Source of the DNA: Verrucomicrobiia bacterium
Lineage (GTDB): Bacteria; Verrucomicrobiota; Verrucomicrobiia; Verrucomicrobiales; Akkermansiaceae
Length of the DNA stretch: 64,000 nucleotides
Assembly: GCA_030432565.1 (NCBI GenBank)
Contig: JAUIGV010000014.1
Coordinates: 62,001-126,000 of the forward strand
Reading direction: 5' to 3'
Below the pieces are notes generated by a model. The model was not told where the DNA came from and did no database searches. It saw only the letters and a program-made list of their open reading frames with translations. Made by a program: the position numbers and the translations under genes. Below, piece after piece: positions 26,897-35,899 of this stretch. Position 1 is the first letter of the stretch, and every line of letters starts with the position of its first letter.

Positions 26897-29422
26897 ATGC
26901 CCGCTCCTGACGCTCTCCCCATCTGGAAGATCCACGATGACATCCTGCGCACTCTGCAGGAGGGCAACCGTCTCGTTCTTGTCGCACCAACGGGATCAGG
27001 AAAAACAACGCAGGTTCCTCAAATGTTGCTTGAGGCAGGAGCAGGTGGAGACAAGATCATCGTCGTTCTGCAACCGCGCCGGGTGGCCGCGCGAACCGTG
27101 GCGACACGGGTGGCCTCGGAGCGCGATGTCAAATTAGGTGGAGAAGTGGGTTATCAAATTCGCTTCGATGACCGCACGAGCCCGGCCACCCGCATCTGCT
27201 TTGTCACCGAGGGCATCCTGCTACGCTGGCTGCAGGATGACCGGACGCTCTCCAAAGTCGGCGTGATCGTTTTCGATGAATTCCACGAACGAAATCTCCT
27301 AAGCGATGTCGCCCTCGCCCTGGTGAAAAACTTGCAGAAGAACCAGCGACCGGATTTGGCCATGCTTGTGATGTCTGCAACCCTCGATGCCGGGCCGGTG
27401 GCCACGTATCTGGAGCAATGTCCCATTCTTGTTTCCGAAGGACAAAGTTTCCCGGTCGAGACCAATTACCTCCCGCTCCCTGATCACAGCCCGATCACGG
27501 AGCAGGCCGTGGAAGCTGTCGAAAACATCATCAATAATGGCGACGATGGCGACATCCTCGTCTTCATGCCCGGACGTGGAGAGATCAATGGAACTCTCGA
27601 CTGCTTGCGCAACCTAAGAACGGTGGAAAAGGTCGCGTGTATCCCATTGCACGGCGCCCTCGAACCCCGGGAGCAAGACCGGGCATTTGCCCAGAACGCA
27701 CTGCGAAAAATTATCGTCGCCACCAACGTGGCCGAGACCAGCATCACGATCGACGGCATCCGCCATGTCGTGGACAGCGGAGTCGCCCGCATTGCCCGCT
27801 ACGATGCCGAACGCGGAATCGGCACCCTCCAAATCGAACCCATCAGCCAAGCCAGCGCAGACCAGCGAAAAGGACGGGCCGGACGCACCGCACGGGGAAC
27901 CTGTCATCGCCTCTGGACCGAAATCGGGCACGAAAGCCGCGAAGAACGAAACACCCCGGAAATTCAGCGCAGCGATCTTGCCGAAGTTGTTTTACTCCTC
28001 CACTCACTCGGCATCCGGGAAGCAGTGGGCTTTGATTGGCTGGACAGACCCGATCCGCAAGCCGTCGAAAGAGCCGAAAGACTTCTCACCATGCTCGGAG
28101 CCCTGCTCGATGCCAAACTCACCGACATCGGCCGCCAAATGCTTCGCCTCCCGATGCATCCGCGCTATTCCCGCATGCTTATCGAAGCTGGCAAACGCCA
28201 TTGCGTGGAAGAGGCCGCCCTCTGCGCAGCTCTGGTGAGCGGCCGCGACCTCTTGGCTCGAAATCAGGACCAACAAAACCGCGAGTTGTTCGAAGAGAGC
28301 GATGACTCCGATTTCGTCACCCTGATGCGGGCTTATGACTTCGCCAAAAAGAACCGCTTCAGCTTCAACCGCTGCCGTAGCCACGGCATCAATGCCCGGG
28401 TCGCCCGGCAGGTTGACGAAACCTATCAACAGATTCTCCACTCCACCCGCCAACAGGGACTCTATGAAAAACCGCCCAAGCAATCTGGCGACGAAGTCTC
28501 ACTCCGGCGCTGCCTCATGGCCGGATTCATTGATCAGCTTGCGAAACGACGCGATCCGGCCAAACCAGACTGTGATCTTACCGAACAGCGGGAAGGTCGA
28601 CTCGTTCGCGAAAGTGTCGTACAAAATTCCTCGTACTTCGTGGCAGCCAATCTTCATCAAACTCCCTCGCGAGGCCCCGGCCCCTTGACCTTTCTTAGTC
28701 TGGCAACCACAGTGGAACCATCCTGGATTTCCGAAATGTTTCCACAACATTTGCGCACCACCCTGGAACACCTATTCGATTCCAAAAACAAACGCGTCGC
28801 CGCCAAAAAGCAAATCCGCTTCCTCGATCTTGTCATCGAAGAAAAGGCCCAACAGAAAGATCTTGATCCAGGATCCAGTGCCCGCTGCCTCGCCGAAGCT
28901 CAACGCGCCGGAGCCTTTGACCTCCCGCTCATGGACCATCGGCTCAAACAATTCATGGCACGCGTTGATCTCGTCCACTCCCACCTTCCCGAGCTGGAGT
29001 TCGCGCCCTTTGATGAAGCCGCCATTACCGATTGCCTGACCCGTGCGTTTAAAGGCTTAACCCTGGTCAAGGAGGCTCAGACAACTCCACTCCTGGATGC
29101 CTTCCATCGGCACCTTGAGCAGGGCCAAATCAGTTGGCTGGATGAACTATTGCCACTCTCACTTCCGTGGTTGGGCAATCGACCCATCAAGATTTCCTAC
29201 GTGAACGGAACACCCGAAGCTCAGGTGAAAATTCAGGACTGTTGGTCCATTGAGCAACACCCCGCAATTTGTGAAGGCCACCTCCCGGTGACCCTGATTC
29301 TCTGTGACCCCAATGGAAAAAAGGTCGCCACCACGAATGACTGGCCCCGCTTCCTCGCCCGGGAGTGGAGAAAGCATCGCCCCGCGCTGCAGAAAAAATT
29401 CCCGGGGCATGTCTGGCGATAG
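26897..29422 (+). CDS. hrpB: ATP-dependent helicase HrpB
   Basis: The protein has 841 residues, full length for HrpB. The helicase core has Walker A VAPTGSGKTTQVP (about 29-41), the family-typical DEFHER box in VIVFDEFHERNLLSD, MSATLD as motif III, ATNVAETSITIDG as motif V and RKGRAGRTARGTC as motif VI. The HA2/ratchet region and the HrpB C-terminal domain follow, ending in a block with WPRFLAREWRKHRPALQKK. DEAH-type RNA helicase activity is expected; in several bacteria the protein is linked to mRNA processing or envelope traits, but its role is generally unclear. Confidence 0.95.
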   Translation: MPAPDALPIWKIHDDILRTLQEGNRLVLVAPTGSGKTTQVPQMLLEAGAGGDKIIVVLQPRRVAARTVATRVASERDVKLGGEVGYQIRFDDRTSPATRICFVTEGILLRWLQDDRTLSKVGVIVFDEFHERNLLSDVALALVKNLQKNQRPDLAMLVMSATLDAGPVATYLEQCPILVSEGQSFPVETNYLPLPDHSPITEQAVEAVENIINNGDDGDILVFMPGRGEINGTLDCLRNLRTVEKVACIPLHGALEPREQDRAFAQNALRKIIVATNVAETSITIDGIRHVVDSGVARIARYDAERGIGTLQIEPISQASADQRKGRAGRTARGTCHRLWTEIGHESREERNTPEIQRSDLAEVVLLLHSLGIREAVGFDWLDRPDPQAVERAERLLTMLGALLDAKLTDIGRQMLRLPMHPRYSRMLIEAGKRHCVEEAALCAALVSGRDLLARNQDQQNRELFEESDDSDFVTLMRAYDFAKKNRFSFNRCRSHGINARVARQVDETYQQILHSTRQQGLYEKPPKQSGDEVSLRRCLMAGFIDQLAKRRDPAKPDCDLTEQREGRLVRESVVQNSSYFVAANLHQTPSRGPGPLTFLSLATTVEPSWISEMFPQHLRTTLEHLFDSKNKRVAAKKQIRFLDLVIEEKAQQKDLDPGSSARCLAEAQRAGAFDLPLMDHRLKQFMARVDLVHSHLPELEFAPFDEAAITDCLTRAFKGLTLVKEAQTTPLLDAFHRHLEQGQISWLDELLPLSLPWLGNRPIKISYVNGTPEAQVKIQDCWSIEQHPAICEGHLPVTLILCDPNGKKVATTNDWPRFLAREWRKHRPALQKKFPGHVWR

Positions 29423-29456
29423 GAGCATACCCGAAAATTAAGACCGCAATCAATTC

Positions 29457-30914
29457 CTAGGATGCGTCCTCGGAAGCGGCCGTGTCGTAATCATCAAGAT
29501 GATCGGCAATCGCTTCTGCCGCAGCATCCTCCAATGCCGGATCATTTGATTCTGAATCTTCCAACCCGAAACCATCGCTTTCACAATCTTCGAGAGGGAC
29601 CTCATCGGTAAATTCACCTTCCCCGGAATCTTCAGAAACATTCTGAGAATGCTCATCCAGTAATTCTTTCGGAGGCCCGTCCTGATCGTGAAGGTCGCGG
29701 TATTCCGCGAGTTCCGGAATCACTTCCCGGGTAAATCCCTCATAAGGCATACGATGCGACACCCCGTGATTAAAGACATCAAAGGCAAGGAACGTCCGCC
29801 CGTAGTGGTGGCAATGCCACAAATGATTCCCGAAGGTGTTGTAATCATCATAGTAGTGAAGACATTCCCGGCTCTGCCGGGACCATCGGGTGCGCTTGTG
29901 CGTGCCTTCACGTTTCATATTTGGCACATCCTCCAGCCACTTCGATTTGGCAGGAACGGAACCCTTTGGATATCGACGCCATTTGGCCTGAGTGCCTGAA
30001 ATACTCAGAACCCGCTTCCTCCGATCTTCAATCTCCCCTTCAAGGTAGTTCATTAAATCAACGGCATAGTCAATTTTTTTGCGAAGCGCCACACACTTGG
30101 CCAGAGGAGTCTTCAAGCTCGCTCCAACGTGAGGAATAATCGCCTCCAGATCCATTTCTTCGATGCCTGATTTCAACGCCCTCTTTACCGCCAAGGTACG
30201 ATACTCCTCGTAGTTTTCGATCATGCCCGATTTTGCTAAAAACTCTTCCACCAGAGCAAGCAAGCTGGCCTGGGCTGCAAGCGCCGCGTTCCGCTCGGAC
30301 CCGACCCCGTCCCGCTTCCGCTCAAGCCCCTCATATCGATCGACCAAAGCGGTCATGGCTTCATTGGGAAACATTTCGTGAACTTTCTCAAGCGCCTGCG
30401 TCTTGCGTCGTGTCTTCCCGGTAATCCCTTCCCAAATCCCACGGACTCCGCTTGCCTTGGGCTCCAGGTGCAACTTCTCCTCAACAAGAAACTGGAACTC
30501 TTCGGTTTGAAAGGGCTCCAACTCGGCACCAACCTGATCCAAACGACTCTCAATATCCTTCAACTTCTCGGGAAATTCGGAACCAAGCAGTCTTTGATGA
30601 TCCCGATATGAAGGATCATTGGCGATTTCAGAAACACGTTCCCGATTGGCCTCCAGTTCCGCATCGCACTTTGCCACCACTTCTTCAAGATTGGCATGGG
30701 GCACAACCGCGGACACCGCCTTGATTCGTTGTTCACTTCCGGGTCCAATCCACGCTCCGGCCAGATCTTCATGAGCATCATCCAGCACCTGCTTCCAGAG
30801 GTCGGCATTGCGTGCCGTATCATCTCGCTCTCCGGTAAAGGCTTGAATCTGCTCGTTGTAATTGTCGATTGCTTCTTGAGCCTTCGAGACCGCTTGACTT
30901 TTGGACCAATTCAT
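29457..30914 (-). CDS. Coiled-coil protein with an aromatic/His-rich domain and acidic tail, unknown family
   Basis: The protein has 485 residues. The ATG at 30914 overlaps the stop of the glycosyltransferase-like gene (ATGA), which favours this start over one 14 codons upstream. Residues 1-300 are mostly helical with heptad-like charge patterns (EAIDNYNEQIQAFTGERDD, KLKDIESRLDQVGAELEPF). Then comes a compact block unusually rich in aromatic residues and histidine: CLHYYDDYNTFGNHLWHCHH, YGRTFLAFDVFNHGVSHR. The last 75 residues are strongly acidic (EDSGEGEFTDEVPLED). There is no signal peptide or membrane helix. The His-rich block might bind metal or form a catalytic site; no family was recognised. 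Coupled translation implies it works with the glycosyltransferase-like protein. Confidence 0.75.
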   Translation of the reverse strand: MNWSKSQAVSKAQEAIDNYNEQIQAFTGERDDTARNADLWKQVLDDAHEDLAGAWIGPGSEQRIKAVSAVVPHANLEEVVAKCDAELEANRERVSEIANDPSYRDHQRLLGSEFPEKLKDIESRLDQVGAELEPFQTEEFQFLVEEKLHLEPKASGVRGIWEGITGKTRRKTQALEKVHEMFPNEAMTALVDRYEGLERKRDGVGSERNAALAAQASLLALVEEFLAKSGMIENYEEYRTLAVKRALKSGIEEMDLEAIIPHVGASLKTPLAKCVALRKKIDYAVDLMNYLEGEIEDRRKRVLSISGTQAKWRRYPKGSVPAKSKWLEDVPNMKREGTHKRTRWSRQSRECLHYYDDYNTFGNHLWHCHHYGRTFLAFDVFNHGVSHRMPYEGFTREVIPELAEYRDLHDQDGPPKELLDEHSQNVSEDSGEGEFTDEVPLEDCESDGFGLEDSESNDPALEDAAAEAIADHLDDYDTAASEDAS

Positions 30915-32422
30915 AACTCGTCTTTTTCCTGATTTAATTTGCGATTTCCCAGCCAATCATGGAAATCAAGCCCGGGGTCATCCAGGGCCTCCATGATCTC
31001 AATTATTGAAGCTCCTCCCATTACAATCTCCGCTGATGAATGGAATAAGTCGGCTGAATCCCTCGCATAACGCTTGCAAAGCCGGGCAGCCAGAGCTTCC
31101 ACCTGAACGGGGGATTCGGCCAACCTTCGGAGACCGGAGATCGACTCACCCCATGCCCGGGCTTCGGAAAACCAAGCAGGGCAAACGTCCGGTGACGGCC
31201 ACAACTCAAGAAGCCTCTCCGTCAAAACATCAGGAACATTGACCCGCTTCTGCCACCGGAGCCACTCTCCAAATCCTGCACCCGCATTCCGACGAATGGC
31301 AAAACAAGCCGCATTCACGACAAGGCGGGTTGTCGATTCATCCCCTGACGAAGCCAGATTTACAAGTTCTGCCGCAGCATTCAACGCCCCTGTCGCTGGA
31401 AGCCGATCATCCAGGTTTGCATCAATACTTTCGGCTCCCTCAAGAATACCGCCAACCTGCTCCGCAACGTGATGCCAATCCAATCGTCCATGATACCCCA
31501 AGCCTTCCCCCAGGGAGATTCGCTCGTCCTGGTCATCGAGGCCGCGGGCCTGCGGGAAAAACAACGCCGGGACTCCGGCCTCAAGAAGTTCTTCATACGA
31601 GTTGTAGCCAGCTGCACTGATGGCCAAATCCACTCCTGGAAAGTAACGCCAGACCTCAGCCTCCCGAATCGTGATCACCCGATCCATTCCGTAGATACCG
31701 GGCTCGCCGGCCAACGGGCCAAACGCCGCGAGAACCACCACGCTGGGAAATTTGCGAGTCAATGTCCCGGCCAAACTCCGGACTTCATCGACCGCGGCAG
31801 GATCACCGCCTCCGCCTGCCGCGACATAGATCAAGCGCTGCCCCTCACCAACACCGAAGTGTTCACGGACGCGAATCGCACTCCAGGCCCTGTTGGAATC
31901 AAACCCACAAACCCGCCCGACAAATCTGGGACTGATTTCGGGAGGAACCGGATACCGCTCGCGATGCGTATCATCATCCGGCACCAACACGCGGTCATAG
32001 AGTCTGAGATGGGCCTGATGAACCGACGTCATCGATTCAGCAGCCATTTTATGACGTTCAATTAACACCGTCTTCTTCGCATAATCCCGAAGGAAGTGAA
32101 ACTCCCCGAACGCGCCCTGGCTCTGGGTGTCAACCACCAGGACATCCGGCCGAAGCCATGCCAATTGGTTGGAGAGCATAAGTTTTGCCCCGGAGGCATA
32201 ACGCTTTCCCGCACCGCCCATTCCTTTGAAGACTGATTTACTGGGGAACTTGAAAACCGGAAAATCCTGAACCACCCAGTCCGCATCACTCGTTGTGAGA
32301 AACTGGATGTCGACAGACTCCCCGATCACCTCACCAAGCAGACGCACTTGCCGGGCAATGGCGGCGCATCGGCTCAAGTGCCCCAGGCCAATTCCATTAA
32401 TGGCATAAAAAACGATCTTCAT
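30911..32422 (-). CDS. GT-B / MurG-like glycosyltransferase with a C-terminal extension
   Basis: The protein has 503 residues. The N-terminus MKIVFYAINGIGLGHLSRCA is the GxGxGH loop of MurG-like, GT28-type glycosyltransferases. The second Rossmann half has IYVAAGGGGDPAAVDEV, then ISAAGYNSYEELLEAGVPALFF, which is the sugar-nucleotide-binding EAGVP block, and ARGLDDQDERI. From about residue 340 there is an extra helical region with no recognised fold. It probably transfers a sugar from a nucleotide donor in the cytoplasm. It is upstream of, and overlaps by 4 bases, the coiled-coil protein gene; the pair is isolated between hrpB and a sulfatase. Confidence 0.8.
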   Translation of the reverse strand: MKIVFYAINGIGLGHLSRCAAIARQVRLLGEVIGESVDIQFLTTSDADWVVQDFPVFKFPSKSVFKGMGGAGKRYASGAKLMLSNQLAWLRPDVLVVDTQSQGAFGEFHFLRDYAKKTVLIERHKMAAESMTSVHQAHLRLYDRVLVPDDDTHRERYPVPPEISPRFVGRVCGFDSNRAWSAIRVREHFGVGEGQRLIYVAAGGGGDPAAVDEVRSLAGTLTRKFPSVVVLAAFGPLAGEPGIYGMDRVITIREAEVWRYFPGVDLAISAAGYNSYEELLEAGVPALFFPQARGLDDQDERISLGEGLGYHGRLDWHHVAEQVGGILEGAESIDANLDDRLPATGALNAAAELVNLASSGDESTTRLVVNAACFAIRRNAGAGFGEWLRWQKRVNVPDVLTERLLELWPSPDVCPAWFSEARAWGESISGLRRLAESPVQVEALAARLCKRYARDSADLFHSSAEIVMGGASIIEIMEALDDPGLDFHDWLGNRKLNQEKDEL

Positions 32423-32576
32423 CCGGCGGACGCCATTCGAGCCGAATCAACGGATGAAGTCCAGAAGGGATGAGCACCGCTGGCGGAGGGCGCGGAACCA
32501 CTTCAAAACCCACCGGAATAGGACCAAGACAAAAATAGAATGGCCCGGGATTCTTCAATCCGCTAACGATGGGCAA

Positions 32577-34007
32577 ATGAAGACGCTCCTTTTCTTCCTC
32601 GCCCTCGCTTCTCTGGCTTTCGGTAGGAAGCCAAACTTCCTCTTCATCATTGTCGATGACCAGTCTCCCTTCGACCTCAAGGTCTATGATCCCAAGTCCC
32701 AGCTCGATACCCCGAACATCGATGCCCTGGCCAAAGATGGGCTCGTCTTTGATGGGGCTTATCACATGGGTTCGTGGAGCGGAGCCGTCTGCACCTGCTC
32801 CCGGACCATGATCATGACAGGCCGGAGCGTTTGGAACATCCCAAGAAAAGCGAAACGAAACCCGAAGAACAAAGAAGCCAAGCCGACCCACGCCGGCCCC
32901 CAAACCCTCCCGACCACCTTCAATCTCGGTGGCTACGAAACGATGCGAACATGCAAACGGGGCAACAGCTACAGCGTCGCCAACAGCCAATTCAAAATCG
33001 TCAAGGATGCCACCAAACGAGGTGGAACCGACGAAACCGGCTCCCACTGGCACGGCCAGCAAGTGATGGACTATCTTGAAGCTCGCGCAGCCCGGAAAGC
33101 CGAGGAACCTTTCCTGATCTACTTCGGGTTTTCCCATCCACACGACGAACGAAACGGAAAGCCCGAACTCCTTGAAAAATACGGAGCCACCAACCACCGC
33201 GACAAAAACTCAATTCCAGCCCTGAATTCAAAGCAGCCAAAATTACCTGTCAACTACCTTGAAAAACACCCCTTCCCCCACGGTCACCCCGGGCTCCGGG
33301 ACGAGGTCAAGGTTCCCGGAGTTTGGGAAAATCGCGATGAAGCAACGATCCGCAACGAACTCGGACGCGAATTCGCCTGCTCTGAAAATATCGACATTCA
33401 GATCGGGCGCGTGCTCAAAAAGCTCGAAGCAATGGGTGAACTCGACAACACCTACATCATTTACACCTCGGATCACGGCATGGCCATCGGCCGCCATGGA
33501 CTGCAGGGGAAACAAAACCTCTACGAGCACACCTGGCGTGTTCCTTATATCGTCAAAGGCCCCGGAGTTAAAAAAGGCCGGGTGCAAGGAAACATCTACC
33601 TTCTGGACACCCTCGCCACCCTTTGTGATCTTGCGGGACTCGAGGCTCCGGCAAGTAATGAAGGGAGAAGCTTCAAGCCCGTCCTCACCGGGGAGAAGAA
33701 AACCGTTCGCGACACCCTCTTTGGAGTCTATGCCGGAGGAACCAAGCCGGGCATTCGATCGGTCCGCAAAGGTGACTGGAAGCTCGTGAAATTTGATGTC
33801 CTTGACGGCGCGGTTCGGGAAACCCAATTATTCAACTTGAAGGACAACCCCGACGAATTTCTCACTCAACACGGCAAGAAAAATCCGATGCTCAGGAACC
33901 TGGCCAGCGACCCGGCCCAGGCTCAAAAGCTTGCCGAAATGGAAGAACTCCTCAAAAGCGAAATGGAGCGCCTCAACGATCCCCATCCACTCTGGAATCA
34001 AAAGTAA
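32577..34007 (+). CDS. Exported S1-family sulfatase with a variant CTCSR site
   Basis: The protein has 476 residues from ATG 32577; it has a signal peptide (MKTLLFFLALASLAFG). The N-terminus has PNFLFIIVDDQSP, and the signature region is VCTCSRTMIMTGRS. Cys-72 is the expected formylglycine position, but the next-but-one residue is Cys where the usual signature has Pro or Ala. Downstream, IIYTSDHGMAIGRHGLQGKQ and GIRSVRKGDWKLVKF are normal. Activity as a sulfate esterase is likely if the maturation enzyme accepts the variant. Its C-terminus (MERLNDPHPLWNQK) resembles that of polysaccharide sulfatases. Confidence 0.92.
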   Translation: MKTLLFFLALASLAFGRKPNFLFIIVDDQSPFDLKVYDPKSQLDTPNIDALAKDGLVFDGAYHMGSWSGAVCTCSRTMIMTGRSVWNIPRKAKRNPKNKEAKPTHAGPQTLPTTFNLGGYETMRTCKRGNSYSVANSQFKIVKDATKRGGTDETGSHWHGQQVMDYLEARAARKAEEPFLIYFGFSHPHDERNGKPELLEKYGATNHRDKNSIPALNSKQPKLPVNYLEKHPFPHGHPGLRDEVKVPGVWENRDEATIRNELGREFACSENIDIQIGRVLKKLEAMGELDNTYIIYTSDHGMAIGRHGLQGKQNLYEHTWRVPYIVKGPGVKKGRVQGNIYLLDTLATLCDLAGLEAPASNEGRSFKPVLTGEKKTVRDTLFGVYAGGTKPGIRSVRKGDWKLVKFDVLDGAVRETQLFNLKDNPDEFLTQHGKKNPMLRNLASDPAQAQKLAEMEELLKSEMERLNDPHPLWNQK

Positions 34008-34013
34008 AAAGGC

Positions 34014-34892
34014 CTATCCGGCAGGAACGGCTTTCACACGAAAGAAGCGACGGGCGGCCGGATCAGGAGCGACCTTGAAGACGAGCCGCCCGGGCTCGTC
34101 GACAGTGATCTCAAAACCATCGGTCATGTCAGTAAACCCTGTCAGGTCGCCACTGGTCTGAAGAACCCACTCGACCTGCCGACCGGGCGCTCTCGTCACT
34201 TCGATCCCCAGATCGGCACTAATTGGTGTCACAAAGGGGCCGTCGTGCACCTTGGGGTCGCTCCCGAGGGCATACTCGAGAAAATTGGTTCTCCCATCCG
34301 AATCAAAATCTCCAGACGCGCTGCCGTCCTCTTCTCCTTCAAAATTTGCAGCCACCCACGCATCATAGCTTAGGACCAATTCCACGGACGCGGTTTGCAT
34401 GTGGAATCCCCCTTCTTCCACCGATCCCAAGATCACGTCGTCATCATCCACGGCTTTGGCAACCAGCCAACGAATCGGAAAAGGCGGAGGACCACCCGGA
34501 TTGGCGACAGGCCAGGTCCAATCCGGTTTCCCGATAAGGATCCACTCGGAGCCTGATTCCGTCCCGTTTCTTCCCCAGATGTAAGCGCGGGCACTGGTGG
34601 TAAACGGGGGATCGTTGCTTGTCAGTGATTTCGCATTGGAAAATCGCTGGGTATCTACCGAGTAAGCCGCCGACCCTAGTGACCGAAAAGCGCCTTCCCA
34701 CTCCTCAAGATTATCAGCGCCAGGGATGATTCCCTCGAAAGTCCCCAAAAGGAATTCAAACTGATCATCGAGTGGTGTGACTCCATCACTCTGACGATTC
34801 ACCGCATTGAGATCACTAGCCCACTCGATTGTAATTGCTCCTTCAAGTCGAACGCAAAGCAAGGACAAGAACATCAAACGGATAAGCCTCAT
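34014..34892 (-). CDS. Exported protein of unknown function
   Basis: The protein has 292 residues with an N-terminal signal peptide (LMFLSLLCVRLEGA). The mature part opens ITIEWASDLNAVNRQSDG, then has a beta region with WGRNGTESGSEWILIGKP. A calcium-type segment (SGDFDSDGRTNFLEYALGSD) precedes a C-terminal strand module (VEWVLQTSGDLTGF, RRFFRVKAVPAG) that recurs at the ends of verrucomicrobial exported proteins. The first 150 residues resemble the PEP-CTERM protein 160 bases upstream on the same strand (a paired pattern of domain size and WGxxxxxSGSEWxLIGKP-like strings). Function unknown; its end almost touches the convergent sulfatase gene (6-base gap). Confidence 0.68.
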   Translation of the reverse strand: MRLIRLMFLSLLCVRLEGAITIEWASDLNAVNRQSDGVTPLDDQFEFLLGTFEGIIPGADNLEEWEGAFRSLGSAAYSVDTQRFSNAKSLTSNDPPFTTSARAYIWGRNGTESGSEWILIGKPDWTWPVANPGGPPPFPIRWLVAKAVDDDDVILGSVEEGGFHMQTASVELVLSYDAWVAANFEGEEDGSASGDFDSDGRTNFLEYALGSDPKVHDGPFVTPISADLGIEVTRAPGRQVEWVLQTSGDLTGFTDMTDGFEITVDEPGRLVFKVAPDPAARRFFRVKAVPAG

Positions 34893-34998
34893 AACAATGG
34901 AAAACTACCACCCGCCCCAAAACGCCCAAGTGCAAATTCTCCAGCTTGCACTCCACCGAAGCCTAAAGATGAAATTTCGCTTTCAGGAGGACACGAAA

Positions 34999-35028
34999 AG
35001 GCACCGGGCCAACAGTCAACCGGTGCCT
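34999..35028 (-). terminator. Rho-independent terminator after the PEP-CTERM gene
   Basis: On the minus strand a perfect nine-pair stem (AGGCACCGG with CCGGTGCCT, 12-base loop) is followed by TTTTC. It lies 26 bases downstream of the PEP-CTERM stop and should end that operon. Confidence 0.7.
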
Positions 35029-35053
35029 GAACTCTCGGGGGCATAGGTGCGAG

Positions 35054-35899
35054 CTAGCGCTTGCGGCGGATGAGGGTGAGGGTGAGGGCGCTAAACAGGA
35101 AAAGGATTACGCTGCTTGGCTCGGGCACGGTCGCGAATTGGTGGTCCGAGTGATCAAAATTGCCACCCGGGACCGGGTCCACCATCCCGCCTGCTCCGAT
35201 ATTGTTGTCAATCCGGCCGACGATTGCTTCGCTTGCAGAAGCGATGTCCCACTGGATGTCAAAGCTGACGTTATTCGTGGTGGAGCTGTCGGGCACGAGC
35301 CAGTTGGTGGTGCTTGGATTGCTCCCGTCTCCCGCATCTTTACCGGTCACGAGGAACCATTCGGGCTGTTCGGGGCCGTCAAGGTCTTTGGTGTCAAAAC
35401 CCCAGATGTAGGCCTGGAAGCCGTGAACCACGGTACCTCCGCTCGGAGAGCTGCTGACGGTACTGATTTGCTCATCCTGATCACCCATGGAGGCAATATT
35501 GCCAAAGTAGCCCACGGTGGAATCGTATTCGGAGGTCGCGCTGTCTACGGTGTTATCATTGGCCTTGAGCACCACCCAGCGGTCACTCCACTCATCCACG
35601 TTGGCGTAAGTGGGAATGAATTGGGTGCCGTCGGCATTCTGGAAGACTCCGAGTTCATACATGACCTCTCCACTGGGGACGGCTGCGGTGGGGCCAATTT
35701 CGAGGGCGGTTCCGTCGGCGCTATAGTTGGACGTGAAGAAGGCTCCTCCCCAGTTGATGGTAGCGGCTTGGGAGCTACCCATGAGGACGCCCAGAATGAG
35801 GCTGGCGATCAGGTGGGGTGTCTTGAGGTGTTGCATCGCTTTTCGGGTGGTCTGAGTTGGCAGGTTGATGTCGTGAATTTGTCGAGTTTTTAAGTTCAT
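35054..35899 (-). CDS. PEP-CTERM exported protein
   Basis: The protein has 281 residues from the ATG at 35899, which overlaps the stop of the upstream giant gene (TAATG). A second ATG at 35836 would give a neater signal peptide (MQHLKTPHLIASLILGVLMG), so the true start is uncertain. The mature protein is beta-rich (INWGGAFFTSNYSADGTAL, GEVMYELGVFQNADG, PEWFLVTGKDAGDG). It ends in a classic sorting tail: VPEPSSV, a hydrophobic helix and RRKR. Such tails are processed by exosortase (XrtA type), whose gene is not in this window. The protein is probably anchored to the exopolysaccharide or outer surface. Confidence 0.85.
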   Translation of the reverse strand: MNLKTRQIHDINLPTQTTRKAMQHLKTPHLIASLILGVLMGSSQAATINWGGAFFTSNYSADGTALEIGPTAAVPSGEVMYELGVFQNADGTQFIPTYANVDEWSDRWVVLKANDNTVDSATSEYDSTVGYFGNIASMGDQDEQISTVSSSPSGGTVVHGFQAYIWGFDTKDLDGPEQPEWFLVTGKDAGDGSNPSTTNWLVPDSSTTNNVSFDIQWDIASASEAIVGRIDNNIGAGGMVDPVPGGNFDHSDHQFATVPEPSSVILFLFSALTLTLIRRKR

